Source: RBG-16-49-21 sp040768125
GTDB lineage: Bacteria > Spirochaetota > UBA4802 > UBA5550
DNA: 64,000 nucleotides
Reading direction: 5' to 3'
Assembly: GCA_040768125.1 (NCBI GenBank)
Contig: JAXGNG010000007.1
Location: 1 to 64,000 of the forward strand
This document shows, one piece after another, positions 43,621 to 52,929 of this stretch (positions are counted from its first letter, which is position 1; every line of letters starts with the position of its first letter). The notes beneath the pieces are model-generated. The model searched no databases, was not told the DNA's origin, and was given only the letters and a program-made list of their open reading frames with translations. The position numbers and the translations under genes were made by a program.

Positions 43621-44691
43621 TCACTTCACCGACACGCAGGGCATGCAGGGCGGGTTGAGCCGCTTGCGCTGGACCTCGTAGTCCCGCCGACAGGCCTCGA
43701 GATACGCCGGAAGGGACGCCTTCGTCACCCTGGTGCCGAAATCGGCGGGTACGGGGATCGACGACGGGAACATCCTGGCGACAATCAGCGGCCCGATCTT
43801 TTTCCGGTAGTGGATGATGTCGACGTAGTTCATGTCGTCGGCGGTCACCGAGTTGTAACCGCTGAAATCCCAGAAATCGGTGATGCCCGCGATTCGTTCC
43901 CTCACCTCGTTCATGAAGGCGATGTCCTCGCAGAGATAGGAGGAAAGATTGACGGGGTTGATGAAGACGGTCAGGGCGATGCCGCGGTTTCGGCAGAGGT
44001 CCGCCATGGCCCTGAGCTCCGCCGTCGTCTCATCCAGGCGCTTCGCGCATATCGTGAAAATCGGCTGTTTGAAGCGGGCGCGATGGGAGGCGGGGTCCGC
44101 ATCGATCTTCATTTCCCTCCTGAGAAACACGTACTCCCCCGTTCCCGTGAGGTCATACCGCGCCTCCTTCCCGTCGAACTTGATCTCCTTGAATAGGGAA
44201 AAATCGGGCTCCATGGTGAGGAACGTGAAATAGAAATCGATCCTGTCACGAAGGGTCAGGGGATACATCCTGTTGCGCACCATGTTTTCCAGGGGAAGCA
44301 TCTTGAAGGAGAAGTAGTCGACGCCCACCACGACATGCTTCACCTCGATCCCCTTGTCGAGAAAGATTTCGAGAACCCGCAGGTACTCCCCCACGACCCC
44401 GGAGACGAAGGTCATGTTGTAGTGGCGCCCACCGACGGCGCGGTCCATGGCCTCCACCGGGACCTGGCTCACCCGCGATGAGCCGAATAGGAACGAATCA
44501 TACTTCTCCGGGTTTTTAAGAACGTGGTCGACCTTCACGAACCGCTCGTGGGGGCAGACGTAGAGCGACTCGTAGTTCTTCCGGAGGACCCGGTGGGGAT
44601 CAAAAATATAGTTATACCCCAGGAGAGGAAGCGCCGAGAGAACGGCGATCGCGATTAATTTTATAACAAGTTGCTTCAAAGGGCCACCCAT
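43621..44691 (-). CDS. SGNH-like periplasmic partner of MBOAT (DltD/AlgX-like)
   Basis: Protein of 356 residues with one N-terminal membrane anchor (about 8-27, VIKLIAIAVLSALPLLGYNY). SGNH-like features: the Ser in SFLFGSSRVSQVPVEAMD, an Asn-containing YNMTFVSGVVGEYL, and a late Asp-His pair in NYVDIIHYR. The gene starts four bases after the MBOAT stop codon, giving a second MBOAT + SGNH unit. It probably transfers an acyl group onto an envelope polymer. Less AlgX-like than the 34671-35825 protein, so the two systems may modify different glycans. Confidence 0.78.
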   Translation of the reverse strand: MGGPLKQLVIKLIAIAVLSALPLLGYNYIFDPHRVLRKNYESLYVCPHERFVKVDHVLKNPEKYDSFLFGSSRVSQVPVEAMDRAVGGRHYNMTFVSGVVGEYLRVLEIFLDKGIEVKHVVVGVDYFSFKMLPLENMVRNRMYPLTLRDRIDFYFTFLTMEPDFSLFKEIKFDGKEARYDLTGTGEYVFLRREMKIDADPASHRARFKQPIFTICAKRLDETTAELRAMADLCRNRGIALTVFINPVNLSSYLCEDIAFMNEVRERIAGITDFWDFSGYNSVTADDMNYVDIIHYRKKIGPLIVARMFPSSIPVPADFGTRVTKASLPAYLEACRRDYEVQRKRLNPPCMPCVSVK

Positions 44692-44695
44692 GCGC

Positions 44696-46306
44696 TTAAA
44701 ACTGGAAATATATGAACTGGTCCGCCCCGCGCACGCCCAGGAGGAGAATACCCCCCCCGAGAAGGGCGTAGAGGGTCCACCTCACCGCCAGGGGCTTCGT
44801 CCGTATCAGGTCCCTGATGCTTCCGCGGGTTTCCTGCACGTAATGTACCGCGAAGAGAAACACGCCGAGAAGCAGCATGAGGGAAAACTGGATCGCGTCG
44901 TAATGGAGCGTCAGGCGCCCCACGTTCGTGCCGGTGAAGTGCGTCAGTATGTACCAGGCGTCGGACACGCTTCGGGCGCGGAAAAAGACCGCGCCGAACA
45001 CGAAGAGATGGAAGGTCGCCGCGATCATCCAGAAGGTCCTCGCCCGTGAGATGAAACGCCCGTAGGCCGCCTTCCTCGTGCGAAGGACGCCGATTGCCCC
45101 CAGGAGAAGCGCCAGGACCCCGGCGCCTATCCTCGCTCCCGCTCCGGCCACCACGGGTCCGCCGGGTACCGCTAAAGCGGCGGCCCCGAGGGCGGAGACG
45201 AAGAAGAGCGCCGCCGGCGCCCCTTCGAGGGCCCCGAAGACCTTTCCGCGCACCCACTCGCGGGGGCCATGGGTCATACGGCTGATGATGAGAAACACGC
45301 CGTTCAGGGAACCCCATATCACGAAGGTCCACTGGGCGCCGTGCCAGAGGCCCGAGAGGCTGAAGACGATCATCATGTTGAGGTAGAAGCGCCACCGGGG
45401 CACGCGGTTCCCCCCCAGGGGAATATAGAGGTAGTCGCGGAACCAGGAGATGAGGGTGATATGCCACCGCCGCCACAGCTCCGCCAGGGAGCTCGCGAAA
45501 TAGGGCCTCCTGAAGTTCGGGAGGAGCCGGTACCCCATTACCTGGGCCGTGCCGATGGCCAGGTCCGTGTAGCCGGAAAAATCGCAGTAGACCTGGATCA
45601 CGAAAAGATAGGTGCCGAGAAGGAGGGGGAGCCCGGTGTGGAGCTCGGGCTTGTTGTAGACCGTGCCCACGTACATGCCGAGTCGATCGGCGATCACCAG
45701 TTTCTGAAAAAACCCCCAGGCCATGAGCTTCAGGCCGTCGGTGATCCTCTGGTAGTCGAATTCCTTCTTCTCGAAGAACTGGGGGAGAAGCGTCGTGGAA
45801 CGCTCAATGGGCCCCGAGAGGATCACGGGGAAAAAACAGACAAAGAGCGCGAAATAGCCGAGATGGCGCTCCGGCTCCCTGGTGCCCCGGTACACGTCGA
45901 TGGTGTAGCCCAGGGCCTGAAAGGTGTAGAAGGATATGCCAACGGGGAGGAGAAGCGCCAGGGCCGGAACGTCGTAGGGGACTCCCAGGAGCGCGAAGAG
46001 CCCCTTCATGGAGGAGTTGAAGAAATTGAAATACTTGAACATGAAGAGGATGGAAAGGTTCGTCATCACGCTCAGGGCGAGCCAGAGCTTCTTCACGCGC
46101 GCCGTCTTCCCGTGCATCATGAGGGCCGTGCCGTACACGACCAGCGTCGTGGTGACGATCAGGAGCGCGTACTTCGGGTTCCAGAACATGTAATAAAAAT
46201 AGCTGGCGGCGAGGAGGAGCATCCACCGGTAGCGCTGGGGCATGGAGAAAAAGACCGCCACCACCACGCCGAAAAAGACGAAAAATTGCCATGAATTAAA
46301 GAGCAT
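44696..46306 (-). CDS. MBOAT O-acyltransferase (AlgI-like), copy 2
   Basis: Membrane protein of 536 residues in the AlgI family. Start at the ATG 46306 (MLFNSWQFFVFF); a GTG one codon earlier is possible. Signatures: SFYTFQALGYTIDVYRGTRE, QVYCDFSGYTDLAIGTAQVM, NFRRPYFASSLAELWRRWHI, DYLYIPLGGNRV, and the catalytic His in LSGLWHGAQW. It has an extra C-terminal stretch of helices compared with copy 1. First gene of the two-gene unit with the SGNH-like protein. Confidence 0.93.
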   Translation of the reverse strand: MLFNSWQFFVFFGVVVAVFFSMPQRYRWMLLLAASYFYYMFWNPKYALLIVTTTLVVYGTALMMHGKTARVKKLWLALSVMTNLSILFMFKYFNFFNSSMKGLFALLGVPYDVPALALLLPVGISFYTFQALGYTIDVYRGTREPERHLGYFALFVCFFPVILSGPIERSTTLLPQFFEKKEFDYQRITDGLKLMAWGFFQKLVIADRLGMYVGTVYNKPELHTGLPLLLGTYLFVIQVYCDFSGYTDLAIGTAQVMGYRLLPNFRRPYFASSLAELWRRWHITLISWFRDYLYIPLGGNRVPRWRFYLNMMIVFSLSGLWHGAQWTFVIWGSLNGVFLIISRMTHGPREWVRGKVFGALEGAPAALFFVSALGAAALAVPGGPVVAGAGARIGAGVLALLLGAIGVLRTRKAAYGRFISRARTFWMIAATFHLFVFGAVFFRARSVSDAWYILTHFTGTNVGRLTLHYDAIQFSLMLLLGVFLFAVHYVQETRGSIRDLIRTKPLAVRWTLYALLGGGILLLGVRGADQFIYFQF

Positions 46307-46437
46307 CACGAACCCGGAATCCAGTTTTTCCCGCGGCCCGCTCCCCCGGGGGGGCGGGCCGGAAGGGCCGTCCCTCAGACAGGCCTATCACCAGAAATGC
46401 TTTCGGAATCGATGTCAAGTATTTTCGCACGGGGGGA

Positions 46438-46893
46438 TCAAAAACCGGTATCCTCGTTATGCATGTCCGGGACCTGGATAGTATGCACGGTCTTGAAGGG
46501 CCCCGGCGGGAGCCTGTCATGCCAGGGCCTCTCCATGATGATCAGGCGCCGGAGCCGTTCATCGTACCGCACGATCACCTCGTGTCCTCTCCCCCCGGCA
46601 ATGGTAACGAAACCGGAGATCGTCCCCCCCGTCATCTCCCGGGGAATCTCCCCGGCGCTCAGTATCCTCTTCACCTGCCCGTCATAGATCCCGATGGGAT
46701 GGCGGTGGTTTCTCCTTCCCTTTATCACCAGGACCGCGCCGGTCCTCACGAGGGCGCCGTCGTCGGCCCTGCTGAACTCCCACTCGATGGAAAACGCGTC
46801 GTCCCGCTCCGCCTCGCGCGTCTGTTTCGCGCACCCCGTCGCCAGGGCGGCGGCAGTGATCATCACCATCAACACCAGGCAGGCTCTTTTCAT
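46438..46893 (-). CDS. Small lipoprotein of unknown function
   Basis: Exported protein of 151 residues. ATG at 46893 (with GAGAGGAT upstream) gives signal peptide MKRACLVLMVMITAAALATG with lipobox LATGC. The mature part is compact and mostly beta, including GAVLVIKGRRNHRHPIGIYD and GGRGHEVIVRYDERLRRLII. No family recognised. It follows the moaA gene on the same strand with a gap of about 50 bases. Confidence 0.72.
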   Translation of the reverse strand: MKRACLVLMVMITAAALATGCAKQTREAERDDAFSIEWEFSRADDGALVRTGAVLVIKGRRNHRHPIGIYDGQVKRILSAGEIPREMTGGTISGFVTIAGGRGHEVIVRYDERLRRLIIMERPWHDRLPPGPFKTVHTIQVPDMHNEDTGF

Positions 46894-46942
46894 TTCATCC
46901 TCTCCACGCTTGTATTCCCGGTTCACGGGCGCCGCGGCCCCG

Positions 46943-47941
46943 TTATCCCCCGATCTTCGACATGAAGCCCGAACGGGTAAGGGAGTAGCAGCCTCCCCCT
47001 TCGGGACGGCATTCCAGGGCGTGCCCCTCATGTTTCGTTTTCACGGCATCGACGATTATCCGCCCGAGGGCCCCGTCGTCCGCGCCGTCCCTGAGGGGCC
47101 CCTTGAGGTCGTGGTCCGAGACCGAGTGAAGGCATGTCCTGAGGCGGCCGTCCGAGGTGAGCCTGAGGCGGTTGCAGGACGAGCAGAACTTGTGGGTGAC
47201 GGGGGGTATGATCCCGATCCGCATCGGCACGGTGCCGCGGTAACGGTACCCGTACATCACGGCAACGGAGGTATCGCCATGGACGTTCCGCGCGAGCTCG
47301 CCGAGGGAGGAGAGCCGCTCGACCAGCTCGTCCGAGGAAATGAAATCCACGGCGCCCTCCGTTCCCTCGAAGGGCATCATCTCGATGAAGCGGAGGGTCA
47401 CGTCACGGCCGCTAAAGTAGTCGAGATAGGACTCCAGGCCGTCGATGGTCTCCCGGGAAAGCACGGCGTTGATCTTGATATCGAAAGAGCTGTATCCCAG
47501 GGCGCGGTCAATGCCGTCGAGGACGTCCGGGAGTGCGTCGCGCATGGTGATTTCCCGGTAGGCCTCCCGCGAGACGGTGTCGCAGCTGATGTTGAGCTTC
47601 ATCACGCCGAGGCGTTTCAGCTCGTCGATATACTTTCCCAGGAGCACGCCGTTCGTCGTGAGGCACAGCTCAAGGGATGGATGGCGCTCCCTCGTCTGCG
47701 CCAGGATGTCGATCATCCCCCTCCTGAGGAGGGGCTCGCCGCCGGTGAACCGGACCTTGATCACGCCGAGGGACGCGAAGACGCCGATGAGACGGACGAA
47801 CTCCTCGTTGCGGAGTATCTCGTCGTGGGAAAGGAGCTCCACGCCCTGGGGGGGCATGCAGTAACGGCACCGAAGGTTGCACCGGTCGGTTATGGAAACC
47901 CGCAGATAATCATGCCTTCGCTGGAATGAATCCTTCAGCAT
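46943..47941 (-). CDS. moaA: GTP 3',8-cyclase (molybdenum cofactor step 1)
   Basis: Radical-SAM enzyme of 332 residues that converts GTP to the cyclic pterin precursor. N-terminal [4Fe-4S] motif CNLRCRYCMPP; SAM-binding VRFTGGEPLLRRG; C-terminal second cluster CSSCNRLRLTSDGRLRTCL. The final GG-like tail (SKIGG) is the conserved MoaA end. ATG at 47941 is right before the conserved DYLRVSITDRC; the upstream open frame overlaps the TPR lipoprotein. moaD and moaE are at 16.1-16.8 kb. Confidence 0.94.
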   Translation of the reverse strand: MLKDSFQRRHDYLRVSITDRCNLRCRYCMPPQGVELLSHDEILRNEEFVRLIGVFASLGVIKVRFTGGEPLLRRGMIDILAQTRERHPSLELCLTTNGVLLGKYIDELKRLGVMKLNISCDTVSREAYREITMRDALPDVLDGIDRALGYSSFDIKINAVLSRETIDGLESYLDYFSGRDVTLRFIEMMPFEGTEGAVDFISSDELVERLSSLGELARNVHGDTSVAVMYGYRYRGTVPMRIGIIPPVTHKFCSSCNRLRLTSDGRLRTCLHSVSDHDLKGPLRDGADDGALGRIIVDAVKTKHEGHALECRPEGGGCYSLTRSGFMSKIGG

Positions 47942-47960
47942 CGGTCCTATCCGGTTTTCT

Positions 47961-48419
47961 TCATTCCCCGCCGGGACGGTAATCGACGCCGGTTCGGAAG
48001 TTATGAATGAAGTAGGGATTGCCGGGGTCAAGGCGGCAGGCCCCGGCGTACATCTCGACGGCGCCGGCGCGATCGCCTGCAAGCTCACTGGCGACCCCCA
48101 GGTTGTTCAGGATGTCCGCCGTGGCCCCGCCCTCTCCGAGGGCCTCACGAAAGAGGATCCGCGCCGCCTCGTACCGGCCTTCGAGGGCAAGGGACACGGC
48201 GCGGTTGTTGATCGACGCGACGGGGGTCCCACGGCGCACCAGGGCAAGATACCTGACGACCACGGTGGTGCGGAAGTGCGGCGCTGCCGCCGTCAGGGGT
48301 TCCTCCCCGGAGGGAAGGGTCCCGAGATAATGCCTTCTCTCGACCTCGAGGGGGCGGTACGCGACGCACCCGCCCATGAGGACCGCCATGACGGCAACGA
48401 ATACCAAGCTCTTCGTCAC
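47961..48419 (-). CDS. TPR-containing lipoprotein
   Basis: Protein of 152 residues. Signal peptide with lipobox VLMGGC (Cys at 18). Residues 70-145 hold two TPR-like helical pairs (INNRAVSLALEGRYEAARIL and ILNNLGVASELAGDRAGAVE). GTG start at 48419. Probably a periplasmic or outer-membrane adaptor protein. It is 19 bases upstream of moaA; function link unclear. Confidence 0.72.
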   Translation of the reverse strand: MTKSLVFVAVMAVLMGGCVAYRPLEVERRHYLGTLPSGEEPLTAAAPHFRTTVVVRYLALVRRGTPVASINNRAVSLALEGRYEAARILFREALGEGGATADILNNLGVASELAGDRAGAVEMYAGACRLDPGNPYFIHNFRTGVDYRPGGE

Positions 48420-48765
48420 TGGACATACCCTGTTTCACACACACCGCGGCGCCATGCGTGTCAATAAAAAAACATCCCGCCTTCAGGGCGATTGCAGACC
48501 CGAAACAACCACGGAATAATATCCTGTGATGCAGGTAATATAGGTAACCTTTTGAAATTTTTATTGACTTATTCCTTTAACCGCCCTGAATAGGGGAGCA
48601 ACGACAGGCACCGGGTACCGTCATTCCCCCTGCCGTTTCGATTTTACCCGCAGGCCCCCAGCAGCGCGTAATCCCTTTTGCCCGTTTTCCCCGGATAACC
48701 GGCAATAGGGCGGCGTAATTGCCCACGAAAGGCCGCCTGCAATACAGAACCGGAGAGACCGATCC
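48420..48765. other. Divergent intergenic region, no gene seen
   Basis: A 346-base gap between the TPR lipoprotein (leftwards) and the Prc-type protease (rightwards). TTGACT at 48564-48569 with TGAATA at 48587-48592 (17-base spacer) is a weak promoter candidate for the protease gene. The sequence GGGAGCAACGACAGGCACCGGG to the start codon forms an untranslated leader of about 170 bases with no motif I recognise. Confidence 0.4.
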
Positions 48766-50712
48766 ATGTCCAGAAAATACCTGATCCCGCTGTTGACGAT
48801 TTTCCTCATCATTTCGTGCGTCCAGAAGTCGGAGGGCCTGAAAAAATCGGACATACCCGTCCTCGTCAACCAGTTCCTGGCGATGCACGTCCAGCACCAC
48901 TCCCTCACGGAGGAACTCTCCCGGAGGACCCTTGACAACTACATCATGTCCCTGGACCACGGGAAATACTACTTCTACAAGAAGGATATCGAGGGCTTTG
49001 AGCGCCACCGCGACAAAATCGGCGACTACATCATGCGCGGCGAGTTCTCCTTCATCGACGAGATCTTCGCCGTGTACAAGAAACGGTTCAAGGAAACGAA
49101 CGTCATCATCAGGGAGCTCGTCAACGGCCCCTTCGACTTCACCACGGACGAAAAAATCATCGTGGACAGGGAAAAGGTCGATTACGCCGCGAACAGGGCC
49201 GACCTCCGTGAACGCTGGAGAAAGAACATCAAGCTGCAGCTCCTGAACTACACCTCATCGGGCCAGAGCCTCGAGGAGGCGAAGAAGAAACTCGTGAAGA
49301 AGTACGATCTCCTCAACCGGCGCGTCGACGAGATCGACGAGGGGCGTCTCCTGGACCGCTTCATGAACGCCTTTTCCATGGCCCTGGATCCCCATTCGAA
49401 CTACCTGACCCAGGAGGAAAACGAGGATTTCAGCATCTCGATGAAGCTGAAGCTCGAGGGGATCGGGGTGCGTCTCAGGTCGGACGACGGCTTCGTCATC
49501 GTGGAGTCGATCATCACCGGGGGCGCCGCGGACAAGCTTCCCGAGCGGTACCGCCTGAAGCCGGGCGACAAGATCATCGCCGTGGGGCAGCGCGACGGTG
49601 AGCCCGTGGACGTCATCGACATGGACCTGCGGGACGTGGTGAAAAAGATCCGCGGGCCGAAGGGCACCGTGGTGAAGCTCACCGTCCTCAGGGCCACCGA
49701 CGAGGACAACAAGCCCCTCAGGATGGTGGTGCCCATCACCCGCGAGGAGATAAGCCTGAAGGACAGCGCCGCTGAATCGGAAATCATACTCCTGGGCAAC
49801 GACCCGAAGAAAAAGGTGGGCTACATCAAGCTCCCGTCTTTTTATTACGACAAGGAGCGTAACACCAGCTCCTCGGGGGATATCCGGGATATGCTGGAGC
49901 GCATCGAATCCGAAGGGGTCCGCTGCGTCATCCTCGACCTCCGGGGCAATCCCGGGGGGCTCCTCAACGAGGCCATCGACATCGCCGGGTTCTTCATCGA
50001 GAGCGGCCCGGTGCTCCAGATCGTCGACGGCAGGAACGCCCCCCACGTGGTCCATGACAACGACGAGAACATGGTCTACAAAGGGCCCCTGGTGGTCCTC
50101 ATCGACAAGTTCAGCGCCAGCGCCTCGGAGATCCTCGCCGGCGCGATCAAGGATTACAACCGGGGCATCATCATCGGCCCGGACCCCACCTTCGGCAAGG
50201 GAACGGTGCAGTCGTACAACGAGCTCCCCTTCAAGAAGGGGGCCATCAAGATCACCATATCGGTCTTTTACCAGCCCGACGGCGCCTCGAACCAGCTGAA
50301 CGGCATCGCCCCCGACATACGGGTCCCCGACATCACCTCCATCTGGGACATCGGCGAGAGCAAGAACCGCTACCCCCTCAAGTGGAAGAGGATCGACCCG
50401 GCGCCCCACCGGGACTACCGCATGGTCGACCGGGGCATGATCGGCCGCCTGGCCGCCCTCTCCTCATCCCGCGTCAACGGGAGCAAGGACTACCGCGAGC
50501 TGAACGCGAAGATCCAGAAGTACCGCGAGCAGTTCAACAGCAGGGCGATCAGCCTGAAAGAGGAATCGACGATGGAAAAGCAGAAGCAGAAGGAGCTCGA
50601 GAAATCCTTCAAAAAGGACGACGGGAAAAAGCTCATCGACCTGGAAAACGACCTCTTTCTCCGCGAGGCCCTGCAGATCGCGTCCGATTACATCGGCATG
50701 GTGGCGCGGTAG
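48766..50712 (+). CDS. Prc/CtpA-type C-terminal processing (tail-specific) protease
   Basis: Exported serine protease of 648 residues, lipid-anchored by its lipobox (LTIFLIISC, Cys at about 19). Helical N-terminal region, PDZ domain at about 220-315 (GIGVRLRSDDGFVIVESII, YRLKPGDKIIAVGQ), and the S41 protease domain with Ser in LIDKFSASASEILAGAIKDY and Lys in DPTFGKGTVQSYNELP, giving the Ser-Lys dyad. It ends with a long Lys/Glu-rich tail. Prc-type enzymes trim C-termini of periplasmic and envelope proteins. Confidence 0.93.
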   Translation: MSRKYLIPLLTIFLIISCVQKSEGLKKSDIPVLVNQFLAMHVQHHSLTEELSRRTLDNYIMSLDHGKYYFYKKDIEGFERHRDKIGDYIMRGEFSFIDEIFAVYKKRFKETNVIIRELVNGPFDFTTDEKIIVDREKVDYAANRADLRERWRKNIKLQLLNYTSSGQSLEEAKKKLVKKYDLLNRRVDEIDEGRLLDRFMNAFSMALDPHSNYLTQEENEDFSISMKLKLEGIGVRLRSDDGFVIVESIITGGAADKLPERYRLKPGDKIIAVGQRDGEPVDVIDMDLRDVVKKIRGPKGTVVKLTVLRATDEDNKPLRMVVPITREEISLKDSAAESEIILLGNDPKKKVGYIKLPSFYYDKERNTSSSGDIRDMLERIESEGVRCVILDLRGNPGGLLNEAIDIAGFFIESGPVLQIVDGRNAPHVVHDNDENMVYKGPLVVLIDKFSASASEILAGAIKDYNRGIIIGPDPTFGKGTVQSYNELPFKKGAIKITISVFYQPDGASNQLNGIAPDIRVPDITSIWDIGESKNRYPLKWKRIDPAPHRDYRMVDRGMIGRLAALSSSRVNGSKDYRELNAKIQKYREQFNSRAISLKEESTMEKQKQKELEKSFKKDDGKKLIDLENDLFLREALQIASDYIGMVAR

Positions 50713-50730
50713 CCCCCAGCACGTCGCGCC

Positions 50731-51783
50731 TCAGGCCCTCGAAAGGTAATCGCGGACCATAGCCGCCGCCCCGGCGCGGGTCACCAGGAGGGGATCCACC
50801 CCGGAGCGCATGAGACGCACCCGGAGGGGGGCGATCTCCCTCCGCCGGGCCGGGCAGCAGAGGTCCTCGATGAAGATCACCGCCTCGATACCGTGGCTTT
50901 TCAACATGGCGTAAAAGAGTTCCACGCGCTCCCCCTGGGGACGCACCGAGGGGCAGAGGGGGCGGTAGGTGCAGGCGTCGAGGATCTCCCCCGCCAGGTC
51001 CGCCGCACCAGGATCGTGGGACATGTCGAACTGCCTCCGGCCTGAGCATGCGTCGTCCTCGACGACCAGGCACCCCGCCTCCTCGATCTCGTCGAAAACC
51101 GCCGATTCGCCGGTACAGCCCGCATAGACCAGGACCGGCGGGAGGTCGCGCTTTGCAGTGCCCTCCTCACGGTGAAGGGCCTTGAGGATCGAAGCGAGGT
51201 GCCCCGCCACAACCGCCGGCGGAAGCGCCGAGGCCGCCTCCATGACGACGGCAAGGTCGCTGCAGGAGAGGAGCTCCGGCCTGTCCCGCCGCGCCGCGGC
51301 GATGCCGCGCACCAGGCGGCGCAGGTCGTTGTATTCCTCCGTGGCGGCCGCGAGGGCCGCGGCGTCGATCGCCGAAAGGCCGCCGCATCCCGCGGCCCGG
51401 AGAAACGCGTCAAGGCGCTCCTCCAGGAGGCGCCGGGACTCCTCGCCCCACCCCGTCGGCATGGCGAAGGCGACGAGGGGCGCGCCGGTGACCGCCGCCA
51501 GGTCCCTCCGCGCGCAGGTCTCGGGGATGACCACGCGATCGTACACCCCGCCGAGATCGCCGAGGCGCGCGAGTCCTCCGGCGCGGCACCCCCATTCGGA
51601 GGGCGCGGGGACCCTGATGACCCGCATGCCCAGGGCGGCGGGTATCTCCGGCGGGATGAGATCGCAGAGCGATCCGCAGATGCGCTCACCCGACCGCTCA
51701 CGGTACCCCGCGACGACGTCGGCGAACTGTCCGAGCATCTCGCGGAGGGGTTCGACCATGGATGAGAGTCTGGATTCGATCAT
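50731..51783 (-). CDS. 2-hydroxyacyl-CoA dehydratase D-component-like protein (HgdC/DCCP-like)
   Basis: Protein of 350 residues in the HGD-D family. Characteristic pieces: ICGSLCDLIPPEIPAALGMR at the N-terminus, LVYAGCTGESAVFDEIEEAG with the ensuing CLVVEDDACSGRRQFD, and a C-terminal EDLCCPARRREIAPLRVRL. Several Cys suitable as [4Fe-4S] ligands are present. Real dehydratases have two such subunits and an activator encoded together; here the gene stands alone, so it could be a stand-alone double-cubane-cluster-type reductase or a methyl/benzoyl-CoA-reductase relative. Substrate unknown. Confidence 0.78.
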   Translation of the reverse strand: MIESRLSSMVEPLREMLGQFADVVAGYRERSGERICGSLCDLIPPEIPAALGMRVIRVPAPSEWGCRAGGLARLGDLGGVYDRVVIPETCARRDLAAVTGAPLVAFAMPTGWGEESRRLLEERLDAFLRAAGCGGLSAIDAAALAAATEEYNDLRRLVRGIAAARRDRPELLSCSDLAVVMEAASALPPAVVAGHLASILKALHREEGTAKRDLPPVLVYAGCTGESAVFDEIEEAGCLVVEDDACSGRRQFDMSHDPGAADLAGEILDACTYRPLCPSVRPQGERVELFYAMLKSHGIEAVIFIEDLCCPARRREIAPLRVRLMRSGVDPLLVTRAGAAAMVRDYLSRA

Positions 51784-51929
51784 GCCCCTCGCGCCCTTTC
51801 CCCTGTTCGGTTTCCACCGGGGGCGGATTTGACCCGCCGGCCCAAAAAAGATTTGTATTATTGCAGATGGTCCGGTAATCTTGCTTTTTGCAAGAATAAA
51901 TTTTCGATGCCACGGGCCGGAGAGCCGCC

Positions 51930-52925
51930 ATGCCCACGCGCACTACCGCGAAAAAAAAGTCCCCGGTGAGACCGCATATTTCAGTCGTGCTCCCGGTCTA
52001 CAACGAGGAAGACAACATCCGGCTGCAGTACGAGGAGATCAGGAAGGCCCTGGAGCCGCTGAAGAGGTCCCACGAGATCATCTTCATTGACGACGGAAGC
52101 GCCGACGCCTCGCCGAACATCCTTCGGGAGATCGCCGCGAAGGACCGGAACGTGAAGCTTGTCATATTTCGGAGAAATTTCGGGCAGACCGCCGCCATGG
52201 CGGCGGGGATCGATTTCGCCACGGGGGAGATCATCGTGTTCATGGACTCCGATCTCCAGAACGACCCGCAAGACATCGGGACCCTCGTGGGAATGATAGA
52301 GGAGGGCTACGACGTGGTGAGCGGGTGGCGTAAAAACCGGAAAGACCGCTTCCTGAGCCGCAAGCTCCCCTCGAGGATCGCCAACGCCCTCATCGCCTGG
52401 GTCACGGGGGTGAGGCTTCACGACCTGGGGTGCTCCCTCAAGGCGTACCGGAGCGACATCCTGAAGCAGGTAAACCTCTACGGGGAGATGCACCGCTTCA
52501 TCCCCATCCACGCCTCCTGGATCGGGGCCAGGATAACCGAGATACCGGTCACCCACCACGCTAGGAAATACGGCCAGTCCAAGTACGGCATCAAGCGTAC
52601 CTTCAAGGTGCTCCTCGACCTGGTGACCGTTACCTTTCTCGGCCGCTACTCGACGAAGCCGATCTACGTCTTCGGCGGCACCGGCTTCCTGCTCTTCCTC
52701 CTCGGGATTTTCTCCTTCGCCATCGTCATCGTCATGAAGATACTGCTTAACCACTCGATGACGAGGAACCCCCTCCTCCTCCTGACGGTGCTCCTCGTCG
52801 TCCTGGGCGTCCTCTTCATACAGATCGGGATCCTGGCGGAAATCCTCATACGGATATACCACGAATCACAGGGGAAGCAGCCCTACCGCGTCATGGAAAC
52901 GGTGAACATGAAGAAGAAGGGGTAG
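51930..52925 (+). CDS. Family 2 glycosyltransferase with C-terminal membrane helices
   Basis: Polyprenyl-phosphate glycosyltransferase-like protein of 331 residues. Catalytic GT-A domain (about 10-230) has VVLPVYNEEDNIRLQYEEI, FIDDGSADASPNIL, and the DxD-like VFMDSDLQNDPQDIG with KAYRSDI; two C-terminal helices (about 245-315: YVFGGTGFLLFLLGIFSFAI, LLTVLLVVLGVLFIQIGILA) place it at the inner membrane, as in ArnC/GtrB. It loads a sugar onto undecaprenyl phosphate for surface-glycan building. ATG at 51930. Confidence 0.92.
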   Translation: MPTRTTAKKKSPVRPHISVVLPVYNEEDNIRLQYEEIRKALEPLKRSHEIIFIDDGSADASPNILREIAAKDRNVKLVIFRRNFGQTAAMAAGIDFATGEIIVFMDSDLQNDPQDIGTLVGMIEEGYDVVSGWRKNRKDRFLSRKLPSRIANALIAWVTGVRLHDLGCSLKAYRSDILKQVNLYGEMHRFIPIHASWIGARITEIPVTHHARKYGQSKYGIKRTFKVLLDLVTVTFLGRYSTKPIYVFGGTGFLLFLLGIFSFAIVIVMKILLNHSMTRNPLLLLTVLLVVLGVLFIQIGILAEILIRIYHESQGKQPYRVMETVNMKKKG

Positions 52926-52929
52926 CCGG

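Noticed and set aside
46345..46375. Terminator downstream of the small lipoprotein gene
   Set aside because: A GC-rich palindrome (GGCCCGC...GCGGGCC) is present but no T-tract follows it on the minus strand.
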